Assembly (NCBI GenBank): GCA_031761405.1
Contig: JASEVX010000007.1
Span: 60,523,062-60,587,061 of the forward strand
Origin: Serripes groenlandicus
Lineage: Eukaryota > Mollusca > Bivalvia > Cardiida > Cardiidae
DNA length: 64,000 nt
Reading direction: 5' to 3'
The translations under genes were made by a program, and so were the position numbers. The notes beneath the pieces are model-generated. The model was not told the origin of the DNA. It did not search any database and saw nothing but the letters and a program-made list of their open reading frames with translations. Within the stretch, counting starts at the first letter, position 1. Each line of letters begins with the position of its first letter. Shown here one piece after another: positions 24,691-37,103 of this stretch.

Positions 24691-25229
24691 ACATAAATAT
24701 CATATGTAACTAGTTACATAAATAGCCGACTCACAGCACGTATGTGACGTCACTCTAATGTGACGTCACTTTTAATGACATCATATTGTTTACAATTGTT
24801 TTGAATTTCGGCATTTATTAAAAATATTGTTTAAAGAGAATAAATCTAGATAAATGAAATGTTATAAGTGCCTTGTTACTAATTTTGTATGAAATCAAAA
24901 GGTTATTGATAGGGACTACATTTTACAGTGGAAGTATGCATTTGAATTTCGGGGTGAACTTCGGTCACTGTTTATATGAGGACGAAGAAAGATCGATTTA
25001 AAGATTGAAAACAATCTTTTTATGGTGTTATGTGATAAGTAGAATCTTACATTCGTGCTTATTTGATATTGTTTTTATGAAACTCGTCGACTGAAACGAA
25101 TATGACGCTCGGCAGAGCCTCGCGTCATATTATTTCAGTCGACTCGTTTCATAAAAACAATAACAAATAAGCACTCATGTAAGATCCTCTATATATCATA
25201 CATTGTAATTCTATCCTTAACGCGTGTGT
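24691..25229. mobile_element. Palindromic insertion inside the LINE remnant
   Basis: The stretch separates the two halves of the LINE domain. Its right part (about 25025-25200) is a long imperfect palindrome. The left arm holds TTCGTGCTTATTTG, GTTTTTATGAAACTCGTCGA and CTGAAACGAATATGACGC; the right arm holds the inverse of each around GGCAGAGCC. This is the form of a MITE. The left part carries two TGACGTCA-like copies. Confidence 0.5.
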
Positions 25230-25664
25230 ATTACGCGGCAAGAAATCAGACAATACCCTTGTTCTTGCGTTGTAAATCACCTGCTAAATGAAAATAACAA
25301 TCTTGATAATCAGTACGTTTTCTATTCTGGCTATACTCTCCTCCAATGCTAATATTCCATTTGACTTATCTTTTCCTCTTTAATACGAACAACCCTCGGG
25401 TGATACATACGTTGTATACAACATAAGATCAATACACATTTCAAATAAAGATGAGTTAATGTAGTGTACAGTGAAATCTGTTAAATCAGTACACAACTGT
25501 TTAATAAAACTAATATTAATCAATGTGCTGGTTCCAGAGTATCCATGTCTACAGTCTCGTACCGCCAAATAGTCCGTCACTAAAATACATATGCACTTAC
25601 TTGGTGGGATATCAACCGGAAAATGGATTTTATTTAACATCTCTAACGCAATGGAAATAACCAC
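25230..25664 (-). pseudogene. LINE endonuclease domain, N-terminal and middle piece
   Basis: Upstream on the same strand as the 24.5-kb piece, an open stretch reads RHGYSGTSTLIN through DFTVHY to DLMLYTTYVSPEGCSY, the pattern of the front half of the LINE endonuclease domain. After an in-frame stop, a GDL followed by NARTRVLSDFL appears once a one-base shift is allowed (25290-25245), matching the GDFNARTG-type block. It is therefore the same decayed element, broken by stops, a frameshift and an insertion of about 0.5 kb. Confidence 0.65.
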
Positions 25665-26552
25665 AAGGAAATGTGCTGTTAAATTATATGAAAATCTATT
25701 TCTGCGCTGTCAACAAATACATGTACATGTGATTTGTCTGTGAATCAAGTCCTAGCAAATTTTCGATTCCGACTCAAACATTATTTTTACAGATAGTCAC
25801 GTCCCAGTGATTAAATATATACCAACAAGGAATCAAAACATTGAAATGAAGAGTAAATAATGGTTGATATTACTAATGTACATGCTTTATATTATATAAA
25901 TTTAGACATGAGCTATTCTTATAAACAAATCGTTAGTCTGGTTCCCGACTTACTATGATATTCAGTAATAAGGGGTAGGTACTCCAGACTAACAAGTCAT
26001 ATATATGTAAAATATAAAATGATATATATTAACTCAATCAAATGAAATAGTCAGGGTGGCGCGCCGGAGACGAGGCATCGAGTCCCGGTCAGGGCAATTT
26101 GGTTTTATTTTTATTATTATACAAAAATATATCCTCATATCAGTGGTGTAAACATCCTTTGACACCTCTGAAAGCAACTCCTTCAAGAATTTAAAATAAA
26201 TTCAAACAATTGCATTTTTGGTTTAACCTAGGCTTTGCGAATATGATTAGTTTGTTTGCATGATGTTTTACGTTGCTTTAAACACTATTTTAGTTATATC
26301 ACGCCGTAAAATATATTATTTCTAATTGATAGTCAGAGACCTTCATTTGGTTTGGATATGTCATGTTTATCGGTTAATTGTATACACAAAATCACGACTA
26401 AAATCCATATCAACCAGTAGGTGTGCTTAACAGGAACTGACAAGATTCGTGTAGCAGATGCGCATAATTAAGTGAAATAGTTTATGTCAAAATTTAGTAT
26501 ATCGGTAGGGGTCGCGACGTTTCGTAACCTCTCCGTTTCGTAAAAGAAACAA
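25665..26552. other. Mostly unassigned sequence
   Basis: Only the SINE scrap at 26050 and a possible SINE-tail trace (TATATCACGCCG near 26295) were seen. Confidence 0.4.
26050..26100 (+). mobile_element. Short tRNA-like SINE fragment
   Basis: CAGGGTGGCGCGCCGGAGAC then CATCGAGTCCCGGTCAG, a B-box-like stretch, with a TTTTATT tail. Confidence 0.35.
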
Positions 26553-26722
26553 AATGGCGGTTTGGTACCCGGAAAATGTTGGCTGTTTGGTAACTGATAC
26601 TGTTTTGAACCCGAAAATGAATTGGCTGTTTCGTACCCGAAATAAAATGGTTGTTTCGTACCCGAAAATAAATCGGCTGTTTTGTACCCGGAAATATATT
26701 GGACGTTCTGTACCCGAAAATG
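26553..26722. repeat. Degenerate 25-30-bp minisatellite
   Basis: Six imperfect units around CTGTTTCGTACCCGAAAAT. It ends right where a tRNA-derived SINE begins (26728). Confidence 0.75.
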
Positions 26723-26727
26723 AAGAC

Positions 26728-26937
26728 AGTGGTGCAGAGGTAGAGCGTCGGCCTCTCGTATCAAAGGTCCCTGGTTCGAGTCCCGTGATGAGCGGGTCCT
26801 GACTTTGGGATTTTACCACACAAACGGCGCGAGTACTGTTTAAGTCTCCAGGAAGCAGACATCGAGAGTGATTTATCTAAGCCAAAGGCTTGTTTCGCAA
26901 TCGATGTAAAATAAATAAGTTTAAACTAAACTAAGTC
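26728..26937 (+). mobile_element. tRNA-derived SINE (family C)
   Basis: A box GTGGTGCAGAGGTAGAGCGT and B box GGTTCGAGTCCCG, a unique body, and the tail AAAATAAATAAGTTTAAACT. Confidence 0.8.
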
Positions 26938-28122
26938 GCCACTTCCCCTCGCCATTTCCTTGTTTCATATACAACTATTTACCTTACTATAAAGACATTA
27001 AGGAATCCGCCTTGTCCTTTAATTTAATTAAGATTGTATAAGCATGTTCTTCTTTTATTATAACAATTGAATATTGAGAGTATTTTAAATGGCACCATCT
27101 GAGGAAAAATGCAACATCTATCAAGATGAAAGAGTAATTGAAATCATGTAGAAAACACTGTGGAAAAGGGGATTCTCTTAATTGTTTTTAAAAGTCATCT
27201 GCTTCAAATCAATTTAAAGTTATTTGCATTAGGGAAAGGGCCAAATGCTTCAGAGAGACATAAACATCAAATTTGAAACTTAAAAACATCTTAGACACAA
27301 ATGTGAAATATCTTAAGTAGAAGTTATCATGCAAGGTTGAAAACAAATAACAATAGGAGGATTACCATTATGTGTGAAGTATTCTTAATTACCTTATACT
27401 GCACAATACTACAATCTATAGATCTACATTTTTTCTGACAAAGACAATTGGACAAGTAATTAACTTTGCAGTATCATGTTTCTTAATCCTTTCCCACATA
27501 TGAACACTTTCTGACGCTTCTGCAACATTTTGGAAAAACGTGAACTTGTTTATTGTGAGCAATTTCTCCTTTTACCAGAATATTTTCAACTTTATTCCCA
27601 ACTCTTTCACTTAAGTTTTAAAAAGGATATGGTTTAACGATAGTATCATTAATCAATACAGTTGTTCTGAAAACATTTGAATGTTGTTTAGTAGGCTTAT
27701 TGTGACATTTTCCTATCTATCGCTTGTCCATTTCTATACAATGAAGAAATATAGTGTAATATTGTGGTCAATTTATTTTATCTTTTTGCTTAAATTTAAC
27801 AATTTCTTATGTTCAGACTATAGTGTATATGGCTCTTGACTCGAAATTATATATCCAAGGATATTTTTAAAGTTACATGTTTCTCTATAGTCCGTGTTTC
27901 AAGTTGTAAACATTATTATCTGATTTAAGTTTTTCAAATGACCTTTACAATACTTGCTGTCATGCAAGAGAAATTGTATACATCTTGACAAATATGTAGC
28001 CGATGACTTGAAGATATGATTTAAAAAGCAGTGGCTCCTTAAGATATGTAGATACTGAAGATAGCTGTTTGTTTCGGTCTAAGATCTCTATCTTGCAAAC
28101 AATTGTTCTGTTTTGCCATGTT
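26938..28122. other. Mostly unassigned AT-rich sequence
   Basis: Holds one TTAA-MITE fragment at 27485; nothing else was recognised. Confidence 0.45.
27485..27620 (+). mobile_element. TTAA-MITE fragment
   Basis: TTAATCCTTTCCCACATATG, TTTCTGACGCTTCTGCAACA and TTATTGTGAGCAATTTCTCC. Confidence 0.6.
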
Positions 28123-28126
28123 TTAA

Positions 28127-28390
28127 CCCTTTTTCATATACAACAATTCTGCAGCAGAGGACTTTGATACCATCTTTGTAAAACTATGAGAAATCGTTTT
28201 AAAAGAAAGAACATTTTTTAATAAAGATGAAAATATTGTGAAAAAGGAGAAATTGCTCATAATAATCCCAGGTTGTTTTCTTAAGTTGTCTTCTGTAGAT
28301 GCGTTTATAAGTGGGAATGCGTTAACCTTTTCACAAGTGCTGGTACAATTTGACACATCTGCAGAAGATGACTTTTGAAATCATTTTTAT
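28127..28390 (-). mobile_element. TTAA-MITE plus an adjoining partial copy
   Basis: A copy between TTAA at 28123 and 28322 is followed at once by a second start (CCTTTTCACAAG...GCAGAAGATGAC) to about 28390. Confidence 0.7.
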
Positions 28391-28567
28391 AATTAAATAG
28401 TCATTTATGGTTTTTCACATTTTGTCCAAGATATTTTCAAGCTATTTGTGGAAGTCTGTATAAAATCAAAGATAAACAGTGAAATGGATCACTAGATAAT
28501 TTCATTCGTTTAAACATTTAGTTACTCAACAATCCTATGAAAAGTATGTAATAAACACATCGCTTTA

Positions 28568-28772
28568 CCCTTTCCCACAAACAAGGGCTTTTTGACGCCT
28601 CTGCAAAAGAGGAATGTTGTAAACATTGTAGCAAAAGGAGGAAATTCTACATTTACCGCAATGATTTCAATTCTATTTGACAATTACACTTACATTTCAG
28701 ACGTTTTCCATAGTTTTTTGCCTAGATATTTTTGAAGTCGTCTGCTGCAGATTTGTTGTATGTTGCAAAGGG
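28568..28772 (+). mobile_element. TTAA-MITE, full-length diverged copy
   Basis: CCCTTTCCCACAAACAAGGG to TTGCAAAGGG, with GTCGTCTGCTGCAG near the right end. Confidence 0.75.
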
Positions 28773-29175
28773 TAAATGCTTTATGATTAAAGGTTAGGTC
28801 TCATTCAAATTTCAAATTTTACTTCCTTTTTAAACAAACAAACAAAGTTTTGTTGCAAAATGCAGGTTAACAACTGCATCAACACTGATCTGAAATTAGT
28901 ATTAAAGGTTTATTGCAAATTACAAAATTTAATTGTCATTGATAAAACGCAAAAGAGTCATTTGTTCCTTTTATTCCTGGCAATGAAGACTTCTATGAAG
29001 TAATTATTTTGCTGGACTGAGGTCAGTTTTCAAAATGAGCAATTGTGTCCGTGGTCCAATGTGTTTAACATATTTCTTAAAACGACATCTTCGCACTAAT
29101 TTGGCAATCAATTGATAACAAAATTTCAATTATGTTACCATGTCTTCGGAATATGTTTTTATATGCCATACTCGA

Positions 29176-29340
29176 CTGGTCCATTTATCCTGAAACAATT
29201 GAGTCAGTCGCAAGGCTATCTTAACAGCCCTGAGCGCCTAAGAGGGAAAGCCAATACTACCTTTAGTATTATCAAACTCGTGACCTCCCACACCCGAGAC
29301 GGAGGCTCTATCAGGTACTACACCACGGAGGCGGTCTTTG
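29176..29340 (-). mobile_element. SINE family B
   Basis: On the minus strand: CCGCCTCCGTGGTGTAGTAC, B box GAGTTTGATAATAC and TTAGGCGCTCAGGGCTG. It accounts for a 130-codon plus-strand frame here, which is therefore not a gene. Confidence 0.78.
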
Positions 29341-29632
29341 ATCTTGTTGTGCACTGTTCCCTGTGCACTGTTCGCCAAACAGTCGTAGAAGGTTTCAAGA
29401 ACTTTCTGACAAAGCTACACATTGGATCAGATTGCAATCATGCGCAAATATATATTTATGTTAGCCTAATTTATTTCAAACTATCATTAGTGCGGTTTTG
29501 TTGATTTTCCTGTATGGCAATGACCCTCCTGCTCAAACGCATGATAATCTGAATGCGAACTCACAGAAAATGAGAAAGAGATTTTATGGACAATTTGTCG
29601 TTGTCTAGAATTGAAAAAAGAAAGTAGTCGAA

Positions 29633-30731
29633 GTGCTCAGGGTGAGCTATAGTGATCACATTTTGTATGTCGTCCGTCCGTTGTGCCTCATCAACTATTG
29701 CTCTACAGGCTGTATTTTGAATCCAATATTCTTGAAAGTTATCTCCATCAAATCTTGGACAAGTTCAAAACTGGGTCATATGAGGTCAAAAACTAGGCCG
29801 CTTGGTCAAATTGAAGAAATATCTTGTTAACACTATGCAGGCCGTATTTTATACTTGAGCATATTGAAACTTTATTAGAATTTTTGTCTTGATAATTTGT
29901 AGGCCAAGCTCGAAATTATGTCATGTCAGGTCAAAAATCTGGTCACTAGGCCAAATTGAAGAAAAATCTTGTTATCTCTTTTGAGGTCGTAATTGTTGCT
30001 TCAGCAGCTTGAGATTTTGTCAGAATGTCAAGTTCGAATACGGGTCATATTGGTTTAAAAACTTGGTCACTAGGTCAAATTGAAGTATTTTTAACTTGAA
30101 AATATTGAAGCTTTGTCAGAATGTTTGTCTTGATGATATGTAGGTCAAGTTTGAATATGGGTCACGTCCAGTCAAAAACAAGGCCAAATTGATTGAAAAT
30201 CTTGTCAAAACTCTGTAGAGGCTACACTTTTCGCTTCAGCAGCTTGAACATTTTTTAAAAAGATTGTCCTAAGATATCTAGGTCAAGTTCGAATATGGGT
30301 CATATTGACTCTAAAAATAGGTCACTGGCTCAAATTAAAGGAAAATCTTGTTAACACTTTAGAGGCTGCATTTTTAATTTGAAAATATTGAAACTTTGTC
30401 AGAATGTTTTCCTTGGTGATAGTGTAGGTCAAGTTTGAATATGGGTCAGGTATGGTCAAAATCAAGGTCACAAGTGTTAAAACTGAAAGAGGACGCAGTG
30501 TTTGCTTCAGCAGCTTCAGAAATTGTGTCAGAATGTTTAGCTTAATGATATATGGTCAAGTTTAGATATGGGTCATATTGACTCTTAAACTAGGTCACTA
30601 AGCCAAATTGAATGAATATCTTTTTTCAACACCATGGAGACTGCATTTTTTATTTCAGCAGTTCACTTTGTCATGTGTTTTGCATTAGAAATCTCATTGA
30701 GCGATCTAGGGCCATCATGACCCTCTTGTTT
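29633..30731 (-). mobile_element. Family 1 element, near full length
   Basis: From GGTGAGCTATAGTGATCACA and CGTCCGTCCG to GGGCCATCATGACCCTCTTG. Internal repeats of about 140 bp with AGGTCAAGTTCGAATATGGG. Confidence 0.75.
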
Positions 30732-30786
30732 AGTTTTATTAATTATACATGTACAAACATCTTATAGCTCTTTCTGTTTTCTTATC

Positions 30787-30975
30787 CCTTTTGCAACAAA
30801 TCTGCAGAAAACCACTATGAAAACATTTTGGTTGTCTTAATGGGAAAGTGTAATTATTTGATAGAGTAAAAGGGGAAATTGCTCATAGAGTAGCAATATG
30901 TCCTTTTTTAACAATGTTTTCAAAATGTGTCTTCTGCAGAGTCGGCAGAAAGCATCAACTTGTAGAAAAGGATCA
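30787..30975 (-). mobile_element. TTAA-MITE copy, diverged
   Basis: CCCTTTTGCAACAAATCTGC at the left; AATTGCTCATAGAGTAGCAA and TGTCTTCTGCAGAGTCGGCA at the right. Confidence 0.6.
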
Positions 30976-31214
30976 ACCCTTTATCACAAATAGTTTACTT
31001 CTGAAGTATCCGATGAAATAAACACAGAAATACCTTTCTTACATTAAGATTTATCATGCTTTATCCCAGACTATGAAATTTAAAGTAATCTCCTTGTATG
31101 TGAAACTGAGTTAAAACATGCTTCTGGTATGCCATTGTATCAGAAATGTTTTCAAAGTTTTGTGTGTAGAATTTCCTTTCACAAATACTTATTTAAATAT
31201 AATTTCAAGCCGAA

Positions 31215-31640
31215 TGCTCAGGATGTTCCATTGTGATGACTCACTGTCCGGCGTACGTCAAACGGTCAAATATTCTTCTCTGAAACTGCTGATGCGATAT
31301 TAACCAAACTTGACATGAATGTTACTTCGGTGACCCTAATCTAAAATTGGGGTGGAAATTGCAAAACTTTAAAAGTGTTCCCCTGTGAAACCGCTTGTTA
31401 GAATTGCAAGATAATTTGGTTGAAATGTTCTTTGGCTGACCCTCTACAAAATCGTTGAAGTCATATTGATTCGGTGAAAAGGGTAGTCGCCATGGGACAT
31501 CAAAAATGGGCTGAAATGATTGTCTGTATTGGGGAAAGGATAAAGCAGAAATGTGACCCCCTACAATATTTGTTCCAGCCTTATTATATGGACCGGTTAA
31601 AAAAAATTGCCAGGTGACATCAGCAAAGGGCTGAAGTGAT
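31215..31640 (-). mobile_element. Family 2 element, diverged
   Basis: CATTGTGATGACTCACTGTC start, then GTTCTTTGGCTGACCCTCTA and GGTAGTCGCCATGGGACATC. Confidence 0.5.
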
Positions 31641-32199
31641 CAAATTACCCTACGTATGTTGTTTAATTTTTGTTTACAGTCATTTTAAGTTTCTTTTTCG
31701 TAAATAGGTAGCACCTATAGATACATTAAGTCAAATGTATAAGAGCCACGTCAAGCGATTATGGTTCTTAATTCTTTATGTAACATATATCTAAATGCAT
31801 ATTCTGAAACACAGAGCTTGAAGTGTAGCCTGCTTAAATACAACCATAGCACACGCCCTGAAACGGACTATTTTAATACATGTTCCACTCTCAAACAAAT
31901 TCCATTGCATAAACTCTAATTTATAATGGCATAATTGTACTGTTGTCAGAAGTAAAAAAGCATATTTTCATTTCGATATGTTGTTTCTCGAATTCGAACA
32001 ATGCGCAGGCAGTCATCAGGGACAGGACAAGTAGAACTTAGAAGCAAAGATATGAAGGATTTGATGTTTGTACTCAACAGAAATGTCTCATTGAATAAGG
32101 ATTTTAGAATGCAAAACGCCCTTTATCTAGAGCTCTGTAGATAAACTTTTTACAGATGTTTTGAATAATATCAAAGCACAAAGATAAGTAGACAGACTT
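31641..32199. other. Unassigned sequence
   Basis: No gene or repeat was recognised. Confidence 0.5.
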
Positions 32200-32435
32200 C
32201 GAAGACATTGTGGCAAAAGGAAATATCGCTCATCTTGATGCACAGTTTCTCCTTCAGCCACAATGGTTTCAACTCAATTTAATAATGATCAACTTTCGTT
32301 TATAGTGATTTCCGATACCATAATGTTTTCCACTTTAAGTCATAGGTTATCCATTCTATTTTAGAGATTTACTATTTTTTGACCAAATATGTTCAAAGTC
32401 GTCTGCTGCAGAATTGTCGTATGTGGGAAAGGGTT
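32200..32435 (+). mobile_element. TTAA-MITE copy, left end truncated
   Basis: GACATTGTGGCAAAAGG to CTGCAGAATTGTCGTATGTG then GGAAAGGGTTAA. Confidence 0.75.
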
Positions 32436-33214
32436 AAAAGGTAATGAATTTGCCCATATTGTTACCATCATTTTAAAGCATAATATTTGCTTAAAGTTTG
32501 GTACCTTCATAAGGTTTATGACGAATACAGGTACATGTAAAACTAATAATGATATATGCTCTCAGAAACGGGTAGATTCGCTTAATGTATTTATTGGTAA
32601 CCCTTAATTACTTTTATTTTTTAATACCTTTAGAACAAATTCCCTGAAATGATATTTTAAATAGTTATATGCTTTGATTATATCTGAGGATAAAGTTCAT
32701 TAGCTGCACTTGTAACTAAAAAGCTTAATTTGCATTGAAAACATTGAGGGAAAAGGAGAATTTACTCCTTTTGAGCCATTGGACCTTTTTCCAAAATGTT
32801 TTCAAACTTTTTTTTTTTGCTACTAAAGGCGTACAGAATATAAGGGAAATGTATGAATATATGTGGATAAATTACTGTATGTCAAACAATTCTTGAATAA
32901 TCTCTCAAGTATATATACTACATACAGGATCACATGATGTTTACAAACATTGACCATTTGTGTCAAAACATTCAGTAAATGATCAATGTATCAGTAAAAA
33001 CAAAGGCAGATAATATTATGGCACATAACTTTTAATTAAACCTACATCTTCAGCTGTAAAGAGTGATTACAGGAATGAATAAGCAATTAATCTTTCCTAA
33101 TGCTTTCTTTGGTTATTGTCATGTGAGGATACATTTTATAAACCATCAACAATTTCATATAAATAATGCAATACAATTTGGTATATAATATATATATAAT
33201 AATTAAGGGTCTTA

Positions 33215-33420
33215 TTGGCTAAACAAAACTGCAGCAGTCGACTTTGAAAAAACACAGCAATTACCTATAAATGAAGGTTTGATTACTGAATGAAGTTGAT
33301 AACAATGTGGCAAAAGGACAACTTGCTCATTATGACCAATTTCTCCTTTTGTCACACTGTTTTCAAAAGTCTTCTGCTGCAGAGGCGTCATAAAGAGTCT
33401 GTATGTGGGAAAGGAATAAT
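33215..33420 (-). mobile_element. TTAA-MITE copy
   Basis: CTGCAGCAGTCGACTTTG at the left; GTGGCAAAAGGACAACTTGC and CTGCTGCAGAGGCGTCATAA at the right; ends GTGGGAAAGG. Confidence 0.75.
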
Positions 33421-33482
33421 CCCTCATACACACAACTTCATTCGCCTGTGTACAGACACAATTATTATAGAACAGTAAAATT

Positions 33483-34990
33483 AGGTAGAGTTATCACCCC
33501 TGAAATTTGGACATGGCCTTCGTAGACTGACGTGATCATGTCATTCTGTCAGAAGTGGATAATATAAGGTAGAGTTATCACCCCTGAAAGGAGGACATGG
33601 CCTTCGCAGACTGAAAAGGTCATGTCATTCTGTCAGAAGTGAAGTAAAGAAGCTACAGGTATCACCCCTGCAAGGCGGACATTGCCTTTGTAGACTGACC
33701 GGTCATGTCATTCTGTTAGAAGTGGAGACGACCAGAAGCTAATTATCACCCCTGAAAGGAGGACACGACCTTCGTAGACTGACCCGGTAATATCATTCTG
33801 TCAGAAATGAAGTAAAGAAGCTAGAGGTATCACCCCTGAAAGGAGGACATGGCCTTCATAGACTGACCCGGTCATGTCATCCTGTCAGAAGTAAAGCAAA
33901 GAAGCTAGAGGTATTAATCCTGAAAGGAGGACATGGCCTTTGTAGACTGACCCGGTCATGTCATTCTGTCAGAAGCAGAGACCAATATCTAGTTATCACT
34001 CCTGAACGGAGGACATTTCCTTCATAGACTGTCACTGTCATGTTATTATGTCAGAAGTGGAGAACAGAATCTAGAGTTATCACCCCTGAAAGGAGGACAT
34101 GGCCTTCGTAGACTTAACCGGTCATGTCATTCTGTCAGAAGTAGAGAAAATGAACTAGAAGTATCATCCCTGAAAGGAGGACATGGCCTTCGTAGACTGA
34201 CCCGGTCATGTCATCCTGTCAGAAATGAAGAACAGAAGCTAGAGTTATCACCCCTGAACGGAGGATATGGCCTTTGTAGACTGACCCGGTCATGTCATTC
34301 TGTCAGAAGTGGAGAACAGAAGCTAATTATCACCCCTGAAAGGAGGACACGACCTTCGTAGACTGACCCGGTATTATCATTATGTCATAAGTGAAGCAAA
34401 GAAGCTAGAACTATCACCCCTGAAAGGAGGACATGGCCTTCATAGACTGACCCGGTCATGTCATCCTGTCAGAAGTGAAGCAAAGAAGCTAGAGGTATTA
34501 ACCCTGAAAGGAGGACATGGCCTTTGTAGACTGACCCGGTCATGTCATTCTGTCAGAAGTGGAGACCAATAGCTAGTTATCACTCCTGAACGGAGGACAT
34601 TTCCTTCATAGACTGTCACTGTCATGTTATTCTGTCAAAAGTGGAGAACATAATGTAGAGTTATCCCCCCTGAAAGGAGGACATGGCCTTTGTAGACTTA
34701 CCCGGTCATGCCATTCTGTCAGAAGTAGAGAAAAGGAACTAGAAGTATCATCCCTGAACAAAGGAAATGGCCTTCGTAGACTGACCCGGTCATGTCATCC
34801 TGTCAGAAATGAAGAACAGAAGCTAGAGTTATCACCCCTGAACGGAGGATATGGCCTTTGTAGACTGACCCGGTCATGTCATTCTGTCAGAAGTGGAGAA
34901 CAGAAGCTAGAGTTATCACCCCTGAAAGCAGTACATGACCTTTGTCGACTGACCCGGTCATGTCATTCTGTCAGAAGTGGAGAACAAATT
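33483..34990. repeat. 84-bp satellite with a seven-unit higher-order repeat
   Basis: Eighteen units of about 84 bp (CACCCCTGAAAGGAGGACAT, then GTAGACTGACCCGGTCATGT). Marked variants recur at a spacing of 584-586 bp: GGACACGACC (33758, 34343), ACTCCTGAACGG (33997, 34582) and GTATCATCCCTGAA (34160, 34744). That is a seven-unit higher-order period present twice. Confidence 0.92.
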
Positions 34991-35432
34991 AGGACCCCGT
35001 GCAATAGACTCCTCTAACAGACTGAGCTTTAATGGGTCAAACGTTTCATTAATTAGAAAGTGGATCTATTTTCTAAATATAATTCTGCTTTTTCAAGCCC
35101 TGTTTTAAAAACATTTTTTGGACTGAAAGCAATTAAAAACACATTGTCAAACTAAATTACACCCGTTATACTTTCAATAAATGTGTGCCGACGTGTGAAA
35201 TCTTTAACAACCATAATTTCTAGCACACACAAATACGGCTGTCTGCGTTTTCCAATATCGGTCAGCCTTTTTCCTCTATACTCCATATTTTTCTGCGCAT
35301 TGCGTCTGCTTTTTATACAGATCCTTCCAAAATACCAACAGTTTCTCATAAAACAACTACATGTATTTCAGCAACAAATCAACAACCAGCAATCAGAATA
35401 GTGTTTTTTCTATTTAGAGGCAATTCTATTCC

Positions 35433-35621
35433 TTATAAAGTCTTTGATGTTAGTCTTCTTTGCAAAGAGTACTTTTTCCTACACTCTTCAATGTCTTCCT
35501 TCCCTGGTATCTTCCCTAGTTCTATGTGTTGTTCAAAGCCTTTCAACGCAGCTGCCTTCTCTCCCTCAGACCATGGTCTATGTTGGATTTTCTTCCCCAC
35601 TGGAAGATAAGCAGTTCTCAT
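35433..35621 (-). pseudogene. Fragment with RPW(S/T)..EK / PGK.D SANT-like pattern
   Basis: A 62-residue open stretch contains HRPWSEGEKAA, then FEQHIELGKIPGKED and IEECRKKYSL. This resembles a C-terminal region (RPWT..EK....F....K.PGK.DCE.C) that I recall from transposon-derived or SANT-like proteins in aquatic animals. The pattern normally continues with RxWKDIKxxVxN; here it breaks off at LTSKTL. It is probably a relic of a mobile element. The assignment rests on pattern memory only. Confidence 0.4.
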
Positions 35622-35633
35622 ATTTTAACCAAA

Positions 35634-36365
35634 CAAAAGGACCAAGATGGCCATAAGGCTATCGCCAGTGGGTTACGAGAAGATAAACGTTTATTTTACT
35701 CTTTTTCTGATGCCGAATGGTCTATATCTTTTAGGCAATCAAAATAGCTTGAGAAAAAGGAACCGTTTTACAAATTTATCTTGAAAAAATGGAATTCAAA
35801 TTTTTTGTCATTTTGCCCCTTTTCTGAAGCAACTTGATCCAACAAGATCATTCAGAGGAGAAGAATTTTTAAGATTGGGCATTTAATCCCCTTTCTGATG
35901 CCACAGCAAACAAAGTTCTACATAGAATTTAAATTTTTGAACAATTTTGAAAGAGGATCACCAAGGGAACATTCCTGTGAAGTTTGGTTGAAATTGGTCC
36001 AGTGGATAAGAGGTCCAGTGGATAAGATGTCATTTGAAGCTAAAACTGTTAAAAGTTATTTTTACCCCTTTTCTGATGCCCCATGGTTGCTATATTTAAA
36101 GCAATCAATATAGCTTGGTAAAAAAAATGTATGGAGGGTCACTGAAGGAACATTTTTACAAAATTCTCTTGAAATAAGACGAGCACTTTCATAAGAATGG
36201 AATTTTAAAATCTTGTCATTTTGTCCTTTTTCTGACGCCGCCTTGCCACAACAATTTTGAACCAATTAATATGGCTTGAAAAATGTGTGTAGAGGATCAC
36301 CCAAGGAACATTTTATCTTGCAATCGGACAAGCGGATTTAGAGTAAAAGAAATTTAAAGGTTGAA
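35634..36365 (+). mobile_element. Family 2 element
   Basis: AAAGGACCAAGATGGCCATA start; units with CCCCTTTTCTGATGCC, AATATAGCTTG and GAGGATCACCCAAGGAACAT. Confidence 0.6.
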
Positions 36366-36684
36366 CATTATAACTGTGCTTGATGGTAATATGCACCAAA
36401 TTCTATCCCCAGCCAAGTTAACATTTGTTAAGAATGCTGCACAGTCACAGAGTAATTGTAAATGAAAATAACATCAGATTTAAAATTGCATGCTCAAGAT
36501 TAAGTGCCGCATATTACAAACTAGAAAAGTGTCTACAGGACAGATGCCCCATATTCACCTTTGTCACAACATATAAATATTCTAATTATAATTACCTTCT
36601 TTACTTGGCGTCTCATAATGATCATCGTCTCTTTCATCTGCTAAAAGAAAGGGTAAAATCATTACAATTCGTTGTACTAAATAA

Positions 36685-37103
36685 AACAAGAGGGCCATGA
36701 TGGCCCTAGTTCGTTCACCTGAATTAAACAATGTACTGCAATGTAAAACACATTAAGACAATTATTCTGAATGCAACCTCAACAGTGTTAACGAGATTTT
36801 CCATCATTTGACCTAGTGATCTATTTTTTTTACCTGATATGCCCATATTCCAACCTGGACTAGATATCATCAACACAACATTCTGATAAAGTTTCAACTC
36901 AGGAGCGGCCTCCGGAGTTTGAACAATATTTTTCCTTTATTGACGTAGTTTTTGACCCAATATGACCCATATTCGAACTTGACTTAGATATAATTTAGAA
37001 AAACATTCTGATAAAATTTCAAGCTGCTGAAGCAGAAAATGTGGCATCCAGTGTTAACAAGATTTCCCTTCAATTTGGCCTAGTGACCTAGGTAATAATA
37101 ATA
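36685..37103 (+). mobile_element. Family 1 element, truncated
   Basis: AACAAGAGGGCCATGATGG start, then AACAGTGTTAACGAGATTTT units. Confidence 0.72.

Noticed and set aside
26728..26800. Functional tRNA gene
   Set aside because: Box A and B fit, but it continues into a SINE body with an A-rich tail and lacks a paired acceptor stem.
29112..29504. 130-codon plus-strand frame
   Set aside because: Most of it is the reverse of a tRNA-derived SINE (family B head at 29340-29262).
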